Shown: positions 22,718 through 34,649 of the stretch, piece after piece
How the letters are laid out: every line of letters begins with the position of its first letter
Position numbering within the stretch: the stretch's first letter is position 1
Assembly (NCBI RefSeq): GCF_901000735.1
Contig: NC_081545.1
Coordinates: forward strand, 1,470,583-1,534,582
DNA length: 64,000 nt
Direction of reading: 5' to 3'
From: Corylus avellana
Taxonomy: Eukaryota > Streptophyta > Magnoliopsida > Fagales > Betulaceae
Translations under genes and position numbers: made by a program
The notes under the pieces: model-generated
Database searches by the model: none
Seen by the model: the letters and a program-made list of their open reading frames with translations, nothing else
Told to the model about the DNA's origin: nothing

Positions 22718-24564
22718 TGTAACATCCCCAGCCCGTTAAGGCTGAGTTTGCCACTTTTCTTCTTTTACAACAAAAGTTCTTGCAAAGATCTATAAGGTCT
22801 ATCAGATTACTTGATTTTAAAGGATACGAAAAATGTATAAAACATTATTCAAGAGATTTTATTACAAGCGAAATTAGAAAACATTAAACTTTAGTTGCGG
22901 AATATCATATCGTTACAATAACTTATATGAAAAGACTTTGAAAATTAATAATTATTCCCACCCCATTCCGGCCTCCTATTCCAGCATCATTTCTACCTGA
23001 AAACAAGAAATAAAACTGAATGAGCCCAAAGGGGGCCCAGCAAGTAAAATCCATAACCATAAATAGTTTTACTCCTTGTTCTCAGTTTTGAAAATCATTT
23101 TCGCAAATAAATATAATTCTAACCATAATAATATCTGTATGTACGGTTGCATCTCCCGTAACATATACATACTATTACATCTAGTAATAGATCATCGTTG
23201 TAAATCATCTTTATAAATCATCATCATAATGCATCATTATAAATAATCTTTATAAATCATCTCTGTAAATCATCATAGCATATCATCGTTGAAAATATAG
23301 TATCATTTTCTCATAATAGGGCCCATGTACACTATTACCCCTGTGTACGAGGGTTGCGGGTCCTTGTGACCATGGCACTGAACTGTGGCCTCAGCCATGC
23401 CCGACCGTTAATTAACTCTTTTCTTGGTGCACTCAACGGTCATGTTGATGGAATACCACCTTCTGGCATAGCCTCCTTCAGTGGTTTCGCCTCCATCCGA
23501 GTATCGGTACCGAACTCTCATCTTATCTTATCTTGGGGCCAAAAAATACTCTCCTCCATACATGTGCCCTCATTTCATAAACATTTATCTCATCTCTTGT
23601 ACTTTTCTTTGTACTTCTTTTGATGCATCTTAGGGCAACATGTAGGAGGGTTTATCATCATTTTTCTTTCTTATAATCATCATCATTTCTCAACTTTCTT
23701 TTCTTAAAATGGAAACTTTTCCAAATATAAACTTGTTGTGCTTAAAAAGCCTTTAAAGAAATATAAACTTTCTAAATAATTCTTTTAGAAATCCTTCATG
23801 CATGCAACATAACTTCATAATACGTAAATAAAATAATCATTTACAATTTACTAAAGAATGAATAAATAGCATGACATGAAGTAACTTTAGAAGGGGTAGT
23901 GAATTTACTTACCTCTAGACTGAAGCTAAAAGTGGTATGAAGGAATCCAGTTGCTCCAATATGACTAACACCACTAGTATATCTTTTGAAACTAATTTCT
24001 AAAGTCCGCTATCTCTTGTGTTCTTTCTTTCTTGTAGCGCTTGGTCTCGCCCTTTCTCTCTCTGTTCTGAGTAAACACTCTTAGAAAGAAGAAAGACCGA
24101 GTAAAAAGCGGAAGAAGGAAGAATATATGCAAGAGATGGGAGAGGAGATGAGTGGTGAAAATTCTGAAGGAGAAGAGCTCTATTTATAGGAGAAAATCAA
24201 ATACTATTCCACCAACCCTACACTATTCCACCAACCCTATACTATTCCACCAACCCTACACTATTCCACCAACCCTTTACTATTTCACCAACCCTATACT
24301 ATTCCACCAACCCTACACTATTCCACCAACCCTATACTATTCTACCTTCAATTTACAATTATACCCTCATTCTATCTTCAATTTACAATTATACCCTCAT
24401 TTTACTATTTCACCAACCCTATACTATTTCAACAATTACCATTCTCTAATTACCACTCTCATAAATTTCCCAAGAATTAAAATCCTTAGCTATAATGGAT
24501 ATTAAAATAACATCATTATCAAAATAATCTATTTAAATAGCTTTGAAAATTCTGGGACACTACA
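22718..24564 (-). repeat. LTR D (1847 bp), shared between copies 2 and 3
   Basis: PBS to its left and PPT to its right, so it serves as 5' LTR for internal C and 3' LTR for internal D. TATA box at 24181-24188 on the minus strand. The minisatellite (about 24200-24430) is dominated by the CACCAACCCTA unit. Confidence 0.85.
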
Positions 24565-26284
24565 ATCTTCCCTCCTTATTAGAATTTCGTCCTCGAAATT
24601 AAAACCTATAATATTATCGTCCAATCTTCAAGTTGAGGGATTCAGATAATATTCCTTTCAATCCTTCATCAAAGCTTACTCTCTTTTATCATATTGAAAT
24701 TCCATCTCCTTCTTCTATGAGTAAATCTTATTCACAGTCTAAAGTCTCAATTTCTGCAATCATTCATCAATTCACACTAAAATCTTACCTCAAAATCTTT
24801 TCCATTGTTTCTTTCCAACCTCAATAACAACAATCGAGTTATTCATCAACAGTCTACAATCAAGGTTTAAACATCAAATTAATAAATAGTTCATACCTCC
24901 AATCATCATAGTCCTCATTTCAAGCCTGCAATAATTCTCTCGATCTAATTTAATCAATCTTATCAAAAAGGTGTAAAAATCATCCCCGCCTATATTCTCT
25001 TTAGTATCTCAGTATTCCAAATCATGCATACGAAATTTTAATATGATGCTCTAATAATTATTAACTTCTCACCATCATAAACCTGTAAAAGTAAATAGCA
25101 CCAACATTCAAACATCATTACATGAATATACCTCAGAAGTGACATCATAATTCGATTCATTCTAAATACACAACCGTTTCTATTTTCTCATCCCAACTTT
25201 TGTGTTGATGCTACAATATCAGCGAAAATCTTTCAGTACTACATCTTTACTTGATAAATCATAACTCAATAATAGAAACTCGTAATTATGATTTCAACTC
25301 AAACGAAATACACGATTACATCAAATGTAAGATTCTCATCCATTCTTGACTAATACATATTGTGCTTGCTGCGTTCTAGAGATGAAATTGATAAGCAAGC
25401 AAAGTAGGATATGGGTAAGTTTCCAAGCTGGATGTCCCAAAACACTCATGTTATAATTTCTCTCCCTTGGGTCTTGCAAGGTCAAGAAGAGAAAAGAGAG
25501 AAAGATAGTCCTGTTGCTTTCTAGAAATGAAGATTTGAAAAGCATTTCAGGACATGGCATGTATGTGAGACTTTCAAAATACCCACATCGGATGCTCTCT
25601 CTCTTCTGTCATTTACGAAGACTGAGAAGGAAAGAGAGATATTTAGCCTGAGAAGCATGATCAAGGATAATCTTGCTTCATCAGGACATGATCAACGATA
25701 ATCTTGCTTCAATGGTTTACTACTGAGAGTATAAGGAGTTGGGTTTGTGAATCAAATCGTGAGGCTGCATTTTTCTCTTGAGGATACGCTCAACTAGGAG
25801 GAAAAGTCGAGCTTTCATTGTATGGAAGGCTATTAACAGAAGATTTCAGGCGAAGGGGTATGATCAGAAGGCATGTGTTGCAATGGAGAAAGAGGTGGGA
25901 ATTTATAGGAAAGATTTCTGGTAATGAACGAGCGCGTGGTGCGCGTTGGCATGACAATTCATTCAGTTGCCCACGCATGGTATTTGAAGTCGTTGATTGA
26001 ACAGTGGGTTTGAAAAATGAGCTCAGTCGAATTTATGACAGGAGACAAGATCCTACTTCCACGGGATCTTTTGACAAAATTTCCATCGCGGCCCGAGGTC
26101 GCCTAACGCTTTGTTGTTTACTGTTTATTTCACCTGAAGTGAAAAATTCCTTTAAAGCCACTCGTCTGCTGCTTCCAGAAACTTCACAAAATTTCTTCAG
26201 TTCCTAACGCTTAGTCTCTTCTCAGTACTTCATCTCTCCCAATTTCTTCGTATTCTCAACTATTTTTTCCTTACTCTCCTAAAT
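24565..26284. other. Internal region D, part before the antisense ORF
   Basis: Close to internal A. No pol similarity. The leader before 26285 keeps the pyrimidine-rich character. Confidence 0.6.
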
Positions 26285-26947
26285 ATGGGAGTATCATCAT
26301 CATCCGTTAACAACCTCGATTTGAATGTTGTTCCTGCAGCACAACCCATTGTTATGCCTGACGTGCAACCGGAGGTGCCTGTTGTTCCCCCTGAAGTGTC
26401 TGCTATTCATCCCGTCGTACCTGTTACACACCCTAATGAACCTGCTGCATATCCTAACGTATGGCAGCCAACTTTTGTCTTTGACAATCGTCCTATCACT
26501 ATTCACGATTCTGTCATGCTCCATGATTCTACTGCTGTAGCAGTGGCCAAAGGTTTCGTAATTCCACGGGATCAAACGTTCTTAGCTGATAGGTCGGATA
26601 CTGATGCTATTAATAACTCATTGGCATTCAGTATCCAAGGTGCTGCTTCAGTTTCTGACATGGCACAACGTTTGAGTGCCAGAAATGTTGAGCTGAAAGT
26701 CTCAAGAAACCAAATCGGGGTCTTACAGCGACTGCTCAAATACTACAAACGAAAACACGTGGATTTGAAGCAGGAGAATACTCAGCTGAAAAAGATGATG
26801 TTATCTTACGCAGAATACTTGGGACCAAAGATGCTAGAAATGGAGAAGAATACCGAACGTCTCCAGCGACAGCACGAAAAACTCCGGGTCGATGTTCAGG
26901 GGTGTTGCAAGTCTCTCCGCACACGCTCTAGTCAGGTACCTCATTAG
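26285..26947 (+). CDS. Antisense additional ORF, 220 aa, copy D
   Basis: Differs from copy A at about five residues, mostly near residues 7, 17, 82, 147 and the last residue. The EAR-like motif is DLNVVP and the N-terminus MGVSSS. No stop or indel. The putative terminal splice donor and acceptor seen in copy A are also present. Unrecognised family apart from the coiled-coil character. Confidence 0.6.
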   Translation: MGVSSSSVNNLDLNVVPAAQPIVMPDVQPEVPVVPPEVSAIHPVVPVTHPNEPAAYPNVWQPTFVFDNRPITIHDSVMLHDSTAVAVAKGFVIPRDQTFLADRSDTDAINNSLAFSIQGAASVSDMAQRLSARNVELKVSRNQIGVLQRLLKYYKRKHVDLKQENTQLKKMMLSYAEYLGPKMLEMEKNTERLQRQHEKLRVDVQGCCKSLRTRSSQVPH

Positions 26948-27098
26948 AAATAAATATTCTCTTTGATAATTCAATTATATAAATATATACGATTCTGCTC
27001 ATACTAGGTTTTCTCTGTGCAGAAATAATCTTCCTGGAGCAGCTCTGAGGAATCATCTGCTCATCATTACCACGTATCTCTTTATGCAACAAATTCCC

Positions 27099-27130
<32 letters not shown>

Positions 27131-28493
27131 TGGACACTGGTATGTAATATTATAAGGAGCTTGTTCTCCAAACATTTCTTTTCGTAATCATTCAGTGCTC
27201 ATTCAATATTCATTATGAAATCATTCTGTCATTGTAATAACTTCCTTTAAACAAACAATCTGTTTAAAAAGTTAATCACTCAATAAAACATCTAAGTATG
27301 CACCATCACATGTTATCAACCTCTAAAATACTTTAATATCATTGAACATATATCTTATAAGAGAAATTTAGATCATGTCACTATATTATATCACTGTATC
27401 ATATTGTCTTTCAACTCTTACCTTTATGCTTCAATTTACCTCAAGAATAATAATCCATTATCTTTACTTAGTAAAAGAAAATTATATCAAAAGCTTTGGC
27501 ATGTAACTAAAATTTCTCATAATTTCATATCCACTAATGCCTCAAATTTAAATATTATCCACAACCTAGGAGCATCAATTCATCCTCAAAACTTTAAGCA
27601 TCACTTCAATATAATTTACCTCAATTACAGAAAACCTAGCACCTCAAATTCTAAGAATCACCTCAAAGATTTCGTGAATTGCACCTTAAAGTCATCACAA
27701 TCATTTGAAAATATCAAAATCCTTAAACCACAACTTTATATCTCAAAATATCTTATAGATTCTAGGGTATACCTCATTTGCATTTATCCCTGCAATACTT
27801 AGGCATTCACTTCATGCCACTACGTAATCCTTATTCATCAATCCATATATTATAACATCAATCATAGTATCATTATTGTCATCGACCAAACCTTAGCCAT
27901 TACCAAAAACTCATATAAACTCTTATATCATTAATTCAGTTCAAGAATCATTTCACAACCGACATCCATAAGACCATTCATTACCAAATCACTTACACAA
28001 TTTGTCTCACAACCTAAATCCATAAAACCATTTTGTCGCCAAGTTAATTTCACAAATCATCTCGCAACCTAAATCTATAAAATCATCATACGATTTTTAA
28101 ATCATGATCAATAATCTTTTCTAAATCCTCGAGACACCTTAAAATATACCCTTATCAATCGATACTCTAGAAAACTGCCGCAAATCCAAATAGGCAGATA
28201 CTATAGATCACAACCTATCTATAAAATAAAATTCATCTCCGTCATTAACATGATCACAATAATAAAATCCTCCAAATTAATCACACTAAGATGATTTTTT
28301 TTTTTTTTTTTTTTTTTAACAAAAAAAAATTAACCATTAGAAAAATGCTCATGCATCATTTATTAGAGACCACACAACAATGCACACTCTACTTGGCCGG
28401 AATGTGGCTTCTCATTAACCCCAAAATTTTTTTTTTTTTTTTTTTTTTGAAAAGTCTGCCAGAACCTTATAACCTTTGCTCTGATACCAAAAT
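26948..28493. other. Internal region D, downstream of the antisense ORF to the PBS
   Basis: AT-rich sequence with poly-T runs at about 27103-27129, 28297-28317 and 28427-28448, ending at the PBS complement 28478-28489. No coding similarity. Confidence 0.6.
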
Positions 28494-29950
28494 TGTAACA
28501 TCCCCAGCCCGTTAAGGCTGAGTTTGCCACTTTTCTTCTTTTACAACAAAAGTTCTTGCAAAGATCTATAAGGTCTATCAGAGTACTTGATTTTAAAGGA
28601 TACGAAAAATGTATAAAACATTATTCAAGAGATTTTATTACAAGCGAAATTAGAAAACATTAAACTTTAGTTGCGGAATATCATATCATTACAATAACTT
28701 ATATGAAAAGACTTTGAAAATTAATAATTATTCCCACCCCATTCCGGCCTCCTATTCCAGCATCCTTTCTACCTGAAAACAAGAAATAAAACTGAATGAG
28801 CCCAAAGGGGGCCCAGCAAGTAACATCCACAACCATAAATAGTTTTACTCCTTGTTCTCAGTTTTGAAAATTATTTTCGCAAATAAATATAATTCTAGCC
28901 ATAATAATATCTGTATGTACGGTTGCATCTCCCGTAACATATACATACTATTACATCTAGTAATAGATCATCGTTGTAAATCATCTTTATAAATCATCAT
29001 CATAATGCATCATTATAAATAATCATTATAAATCATCATAGCATATCATCGTTGAAAATATAGTATCATTTTCTCATAATAGGCCCATGTACACTATTAC
29101 CCCTGTGCACGAGGGTTGCGGGTCCTTGTGACCATGGCACTGAACTGTGGCCTCAGCCATGCCCGACCGTCAATTAACTCTTTTTCTTTGTGCACTCAAC
29201 GGTCTGTTGATGGAATACCACCTTCTGGCATAGCCTCCTTCAGTGGTTTCGCCTCCATCCGAGTATCGGTACCGAACTCTCATCTTATCTTATCTTGGGG
29301 CCAAAAATACTCTCCTCCATACATGTGCCCTCATTTCATAAACATTTATCTCATCTCTTGTACTTTTCTTTGTACTTCTTTTGAATCTTTGATGCATCTT
29401 AGGGCAACATGTAGGAGGGTTTATCATCTTTTTTCTTTCTTATAATCATCATCATTTCTCAACTTTCTTTTCTTAAAATGAAAACTTTTCCAAATATAAA
29501 CTTGTTGTGCTTAAAAAGCATTTAAAGAAATATAAACTTTCTAAATAATTCTTTTAGAAATCCTTCATGCATGCAACATATCTCCATGACAGGTAAATAA
29601 AATAATCATTTACAGTTTGATACAAGAATATATAAATAGCATGACATGAAGTAATTTTAGAAGGGGTAGTGAATTTACTTACCTCGAGACTGAAGCTAAA
29701 AGTGGTATGAAGGAATCTAGTTGCTCTAATATGACTAACACCACTAGTATATCTTTTGAAACTAATTTCTAAAGTCCGCTATCTCTTGTGTTCTTTCTTT
29801 CTTGTAGCGCTTGGTCTCGCCCTTTCTCTCTCTGTTCTGAGTAAACACTCTTAGAAAGAAGAAAGACCGAGTAAAAAGGGGAAGAAGGAAGAATATATGC
29901 AAGAGATGGGAGAGGAGATGAGTGGTGAAAATTCTGAAGGAGAAGAGCTC

Positions 29951-29958
29951 TATTTATA
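29951..29958 (-). promoter_or_regulatory. TATA box of LTR E
   Basis: Minus-strand TATAAATA between the minisatellite (upstream) and a leader leading to the R/U5 part of the LTR. Counterparts lie at 3639-3646, 9567-9574, 18518-18525 and 24181-24188, so position relative to the minisatellite is conserved in all five LTRs. Confidence 0.7.
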
Positions 29959-29969
29959 GGAGAAAATCA

Positions 29970-30420
29970 AACACTATTCTACCGTCAATTTACAATTATA
30001 CCCTCATTTTACTATTTCACCAACCTTATACTATTTCACCAACCCTATACTATTCTACCTTCAATTTACAATTATACCCTCATTCTATCTTCAATTTACA
30101 ATTATACCCTCATTTTACTATTTCACCAACCCTATACTATTTCACCAACCTTATACTATTCTACCTTCAATTTACAATTATACCCTCATTCTATCTTCAA
30201 TTTACAATTATACCCTCATTCTATCTTCAATTTACAATTATACCCTCATTCTATCTTCAATTTACAATTATACCCTCATTTTACTATTTCACCAACCCTA
30301 TACTATTTCACCAACCCTATACTATTTCACCAACCCTATACTATTCTACCTACCCTATACTATTCTACCTTCTTATTCTACCATCCTTATACCTACCATT
30401 TACTATCCTATTATTTCACC
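29970..30420 (-). repeat. U3 minisatellite in LTR E
   Basis: The TCAATTTACAATTATACCCT unit is repeated in a run of four near 30172-30280, then CACCAACCCTATACTATT units. Copy number differs from the other LTRs and explains most of the LTR length variation. The 181-aa plus-strand ORF here is a repeat artefact. Confidence 0.85.
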
Positions 30421-30552
30421 AATTACCATTCTCTAATTACCACTCTCATAAATTTCCCAAGAATTAAAAATCCTTAGCTACAATGGATATTAAAATAACA
30501 TCATTATCAAAATAATCTATTTAAATAGCTTTGAAAATTCTGGGACACTACA

Positions 30553-30958
30553 CTCTTTCTGCTTCTAGCTCCTCCCACGTACACGTACGCCCTCCTCTCT
30601 CCCTCGCTCGTTTTCTCTCTTCTACTTTGGCCAGCATTGTCTCCCTCCCGGTGGCCTCTGTCACTCTGGCGGCGTCGAACCTAGGTGACTCTCTGACACT
30701 TTCTCCCTCTCCAATATTATACTGCAGGTATATATATACTCAAATTTCTCAAATTTGATGTTTGAGAAATTTGATATACGAGTGAAAAAAAAAACCCATT
30801 TTAATTTCTCAAATTTGTTTAGAAATAGCCTTTAGGCATTTGAATGGCATATTCAATGTTTGAATGGCATATATATATATATATATATTGTTTGATTTCT
30901 TGATATTATTGTTTGAATGACATATTATTCGTTAATTTGCTATCCTACTAAGACAGCA
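30553..30958 (+). other. Right part of the CACTA-1 leader exon and first intron
   Basis: After the CTCTT target duplication the C/T-rich leader resumes and ends at a likely donor (CTGCAG/GTATAT, about 30727). An AT-rich intron with an (AT)n run at 30871-30889 follows, ending at an acceptor (AGACAGCAG) just before 30959. Confidence 0.45.
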
Positions 30959-33343
30959 GCCAGGGTATCAACCGATACTTCCAGATCATATGGACGGGCA
31001 ACCCTCTGCGACACATAATTATATCTTCAATATTGAAGATACTCCAGGCTCCTCGAGTCAAATAGACCCGGCTTTGCTTGACCCATCCCGTCCGACAGGC
31101 CTTACCCAGTTCAGGTATCAATATGAGCGTAGTTCTAACTTTGACTCGAGCGTTTCTCCGAGTTTGCTAGCCTCGCCGGTGGGTTTGACCCAGCAAGGTT
31201 TGTTGCAACATGGCTTTTTTGATCGCTCGCCACATAGCAGAGCACGTGTGGATGATAGCGATACGCAGGCCGATGAGGACATTGTGGATGAGACAGATGA
31301 CTTATTGGACGGCTAGCCTGCTGGACCTGCTGGGCAAGTGTTGGGTGGCAAAGAGGTTCGAACGATAGGTATGTATGCTAGTTAATGTTGAAATAAGTAT
31401 GTATGTTGTTTATATATTTTACTCTATATATAAGCATTCACTTCCGATTAATGTCGGTATTTTTTCATTTTTGTGTGTTAAACATCAATGCAGATTCACA
31501 GAATAATATTGAGGTGTTGCATATAAATACATCACGCAAGGTATGGGACATCCCCCTCGGGAAAAGGATTGTGCTGGAGTATAATGGATCGTGGCAGCCA
31601 GTAAGACTAAGCGGGTCAAAATTTAGACGGGTGATGGGCAAGACTGTCAGGGGTGGGGCTTTCCTCAGGATATCTGACGACTGGTTGAAGGTACCCGACA
31701 ACACGAAGGAGGATTTGTGAAGCTCATTGATAGTATGTGAAACGTTAAGAAATTCTTAATTTACAATCATATGTACATAGCAGCTATTTTACTTATTGTG
31801 TGAAACGATTAGTTGATGGGGAAAGTATAATGTGCGTGTCATAACTTCTCAATTTCAAACTTATGCAGACTCAGTTTTATATCCCACCTGGCATGGACAT
31901 TGCGGCGATCAAGAAGGACGCATTCCATGACATGGGCGACAAGTTGAGGCGTTAGAGACATGACTTTAGAGCGAAACTCCTTATTGAACGAGGTGAGACG
32001 CCTGCGGTAGTGAAGCAAAGGATGTCCCAGCTCCTTAAAGGGTACAACAGCGCAGACGTGGATACATTGTTGGTGCAATGGTGTGATCCAGCGTATCAAG
32101 TAGGTCACTAAGTTAATTTCAATTGTGTAGTTTCAGTAACGGTTTAATATTATGAAGATGTGTCACAAATTAATAACATGTGTTGTGTACGTGTAGGACT
32201 ATGCTCAACATATGAGAGAGATACGAGCCAAGAATAAGACACCACACTGCACCAGCTGGAAGAGCTTGGCAAGGTTATGTAATGAGAAGGTATGTCTGTC
32301 ATTTACCATTTATACATATTTATGTCATCATTAATTTAATATACATATTAACACATATGGATCGTGTTGTGGGTTTTTAATTGCAGCTAATTAATATGGG
32401 CAAAGCTCTTACACGAGCGAAGGCTTACATCAAGACCCACCGAAAGACAGACAGTACCTTCCTAAATCGGGAGGTCGAGGAGAGAGTTGTATGTTGTTTA
32501 CACCCTTCGTCTTTTTATATGTATTTGCGTATAAAAAACTTATTTTTGATTAACACATAAATAACAATGATTGGATGTAATGTAACATACAGTTGAAGAC
32601 GGAGAAGCTATTGGAAAACGATTCTGTAGAATTGGTAGACGCTCCTCATGGGACTATTTGGTGGGCACCAGACGACGCATACACCCAAGCGCACAACTCT
32701 AAGCCGGAATATGCGGGTCTTGTTCGGGGGGTTAGTAAGAATATTCTTCCTACGCACGGCTGCATCTACTCTTACTATAAACCATCATCACAGAACCCAA
32801 GAAGCTCCAATGTCCCGCAATGATTGAAAGAGCACTCGACGCTGAAAGGGAGCAGCACAGGATACATATGGCTGCACAGTTGGCCCAGCAGAGGGCTGAG
32901 ATGGCTGCACAGATGGCGGAGATGACCCAGTAGTTTACCGCACAGATGGGTGCACAGATGGCGGCGTATGAGGCCCGACTTCGTGTGCTTGAGGACTTGA
33001 AACATGTCTCCGAGCCGGAGGTGACCAATGTTAGAGCTCCACAGGACTTAGAGTCCCCAGTCCGTGCGATTGTGAGGTCCTCAGTAGCTAGCGAACCGGG
33101 TAAAACTATATTAGTTTTTGTTTTTCTTTAAGTAATACTCATAACTTCTGAAATGACTATCATTTTAATAGTTAATAAATTTGTTTGGTAATCACACTTT
33201 GTTCGTATGTTTTTGGAACACATGCATGTGTATAACACATTTATACCGTAATATGTTTAGATGACGTAAGGGTAGAAGCTGAGGATGGCAATCAAAACGA
33301 AAACCCACAATGGACCCCGAGTGGACAAAAGTCTCGTTTATGA
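30959..33343 (+). pseudogene. CACTA-1 Ptta/En/Spm-type (Transposase_24-like) gene, decayed
   Basis: Exons inferred from splice sites: 30959-31368 (ATG at 30990), 31494-31732, about 31869-32102, 32197-32289, 32387-32488, 32593-33100 and 33261-33343. Exon 2 carries GKRIVLEYNGSWQPV and DDWLKVPDNTKEDL, typical of the plant transposase (Ptta/En/Spm) family. Later exons give FYIPPGMD and GTIWWAPDDAY, then a helical tail of repeated MAAQMAEM-like units. In-frame stops at 31314 (TAG), about 31953 (TAG in place of the Trp in RRWRH) and about 32932 (TAG), plus frameshifts near 31718 and 32790, make it non-functional. Its likely ancestral role is the TnpA-type DNA-binding protein that recognises subterminal repeats. 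Confidence 0.75.
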
Positions 33344-34195
33344 AGACATTGTACCACTGGTTCAGCAAGCCCGTATGTATACATATGACTTATTTCAGAC
33401 AAGTTATCATTGAATATTTATAAATAGCATATATACTTAACTCAAAATACTTGAAAATTAGAAATACAAATTTAAATGTGTTGTGGTTGTGGAAGTGTTG
33501 GATACGCGTAGATCATATATATGCTTCGTAATTTTAGATCATTTTCACAGTTTGAATGGATTATCATTGAAACTATGTATATACCCTGAGGCGTGTGTTG
33601 GCAATGTAGCTATAGCGTTGAAGTTATTTATCGTCTGTTCATACATGTCACAAAACCTGAATATTGTTGAGTGTGACCTTCGTATAGTTTGACGAAGCTA
33701 ATCGCTTAAGACTTGATGATTCCTGATTGATTGTTCGAGTGTTTGTTTGCTGACTAATTGTTGTGTAATCATTTGCAGTGAGTGCAGAGAAGTCGACCCG
33801 TCATGATGGTGTTCATCAAATTTTTTGTTGAGGTGTTTGTACGTAATGTATTCGCGAATCATTTAAGTTGTATGTTTAAGGTTTTGTTAATGTATATGTA
33901 TATAGTTATAATTATTTGTTTATTAACAATGTCGATGTATATAGACAATGATGTATGTATGTTTTGTGGACATGAAACGAATATATGTTGTGGACAATGT
34001 TGGGATACAATTTGAGAAATTGATGTATGTTGAGAAATGGATGTATGTTGATAGCAATTGATGATGTATGTTGAGAAATGGATGTATATGTTGATAGGAG
34101 TTGATGATGTATGTTGAGAAATGTATGTTGACAATCAGGTGTATAAATAAATAAATTTTGGAGAAATTAATTAAAAAAAAAAAGAATTTATCAAC
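33344..34195. other. Non-coding right interior of CACTA-1
   Basis: AT-rich, with a GT-rich stretch at about 34015-34135 built from variants of GATGTATGTTGAGAAATG. The ORFs here are products of this simple repeat. Confidence 0.5.
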
Positions 34196-34620
34196 AAAAT
34201 AGTAACGTGTTAAAACTGACACGTTACTAATAGTAACGTGTCAGTTTTGAGTGTCAAAAAATGAGACGTTACTACTTAGTAACGTGTAATTTTTTGACAC
34301 GTTACTAATTATTAGTAACGTGTCTCGAAACTGACACGTTAGTATTTAGTAACGTGTCAGTCTTGAAACGTTACTAAACTGGATTTAGCAACATCCAAAT
34401 TAGTAACACGCCAGACACGTTACTATATACACGTTACGTTACTAATTATTAGTAACGTGTCTCGAAACTGACACGTTAGTATTTAGTAACGTGTCAGTCT
34501 TGAAACGTTACTAAACTGGATTTAGCAACATCCAAATTAGTAACACGCCAGACACGTTACTATATACACGTTACTAAGTATTAGTAACGTGTTAACCCTA
34601 GTGACATGTTACTAAACTAC
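34196..34620. repeat. CACTA-1 right subterminal repeat array with a 137-bp tandem duplication
   Basis: TAACGTGTC and its complement recur as at the left end. Within the array a 137-bp block (34301-34437) is repeated almost exactly at 34438-34574. Confidence 0.85.
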
Positions 34621-34649
34621 CGTAACTAAATAACAAAATTTTTGTAGTG

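Larger units (their letters stand above)
17057..30552 (-). mobile_element. Compound LTR retrotransposon array, copies 2 and 3 (LTR C - int C - LTR D - int D - LTR E)
   Basis: Three LTRs of the same family enclose two internal regions (18804-22717 and 24565-28493), with LTR D shared. PBS complements at 22702-22713 and 28478-28489, and PPT-like sequences to the right of LTRs C and D, show both internals are minus-strand. Such LTR-int-LTR-int-LTR arrays usually arise by unequal recombination. The right flank CTCTT (30553-30557) matches the flank left of LTR A, not anything beside LTR C. Internal D is closer to internal A than to internal C. Confidence 0.8.
28494..30552 (-). repeat. LTR E (2059 bp), outermost 5' LTR
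   Basis: Longest LTR, with an expanded U3 minisatellite (about 29970-30420). TATA box at 29951-29958 on the minus strand. It shares diagnostic variants with LTR A and is followed by CTCTT (30553-30557), the same five bases that precede LTR A. Confidence 0.88.
88..34649 (+). mobile_element. CACTA (En/Spm) DNA transposon 'CACTA-1', 34.6 kb with nested insertions
   Basis: The left end begins CACTACAAAAAAC at 88 and the right end finishes TTTTTGTAGTG at 34649, the family's terminal inverted repeat. Both ends are flanked by ACA (85-87 and 34650-34652), matching the 3-bp target duplication of CACTA elements. Both ends carry arrays of the subterminal motif TAACGTGTC and its complement. Without the LTR elements nested at 2195-30552 the element is about 6.2 kb. 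It holds the remains of one Ptta/En/Spm-type gene at 30959-33343. I found no DDE transposase (TNP2) homology, so it is probably non-autonomous. A duplicated host segment at 34765-34830 supplies an unoccupied copy of the insertion site. Confidence 0.9.

Noticed and set aside
33782..34222. ORFs on both strands near the CACTA-1 right end
   Set aside because: Result of the GATGTATGTTGAGAAATG simple repeat.
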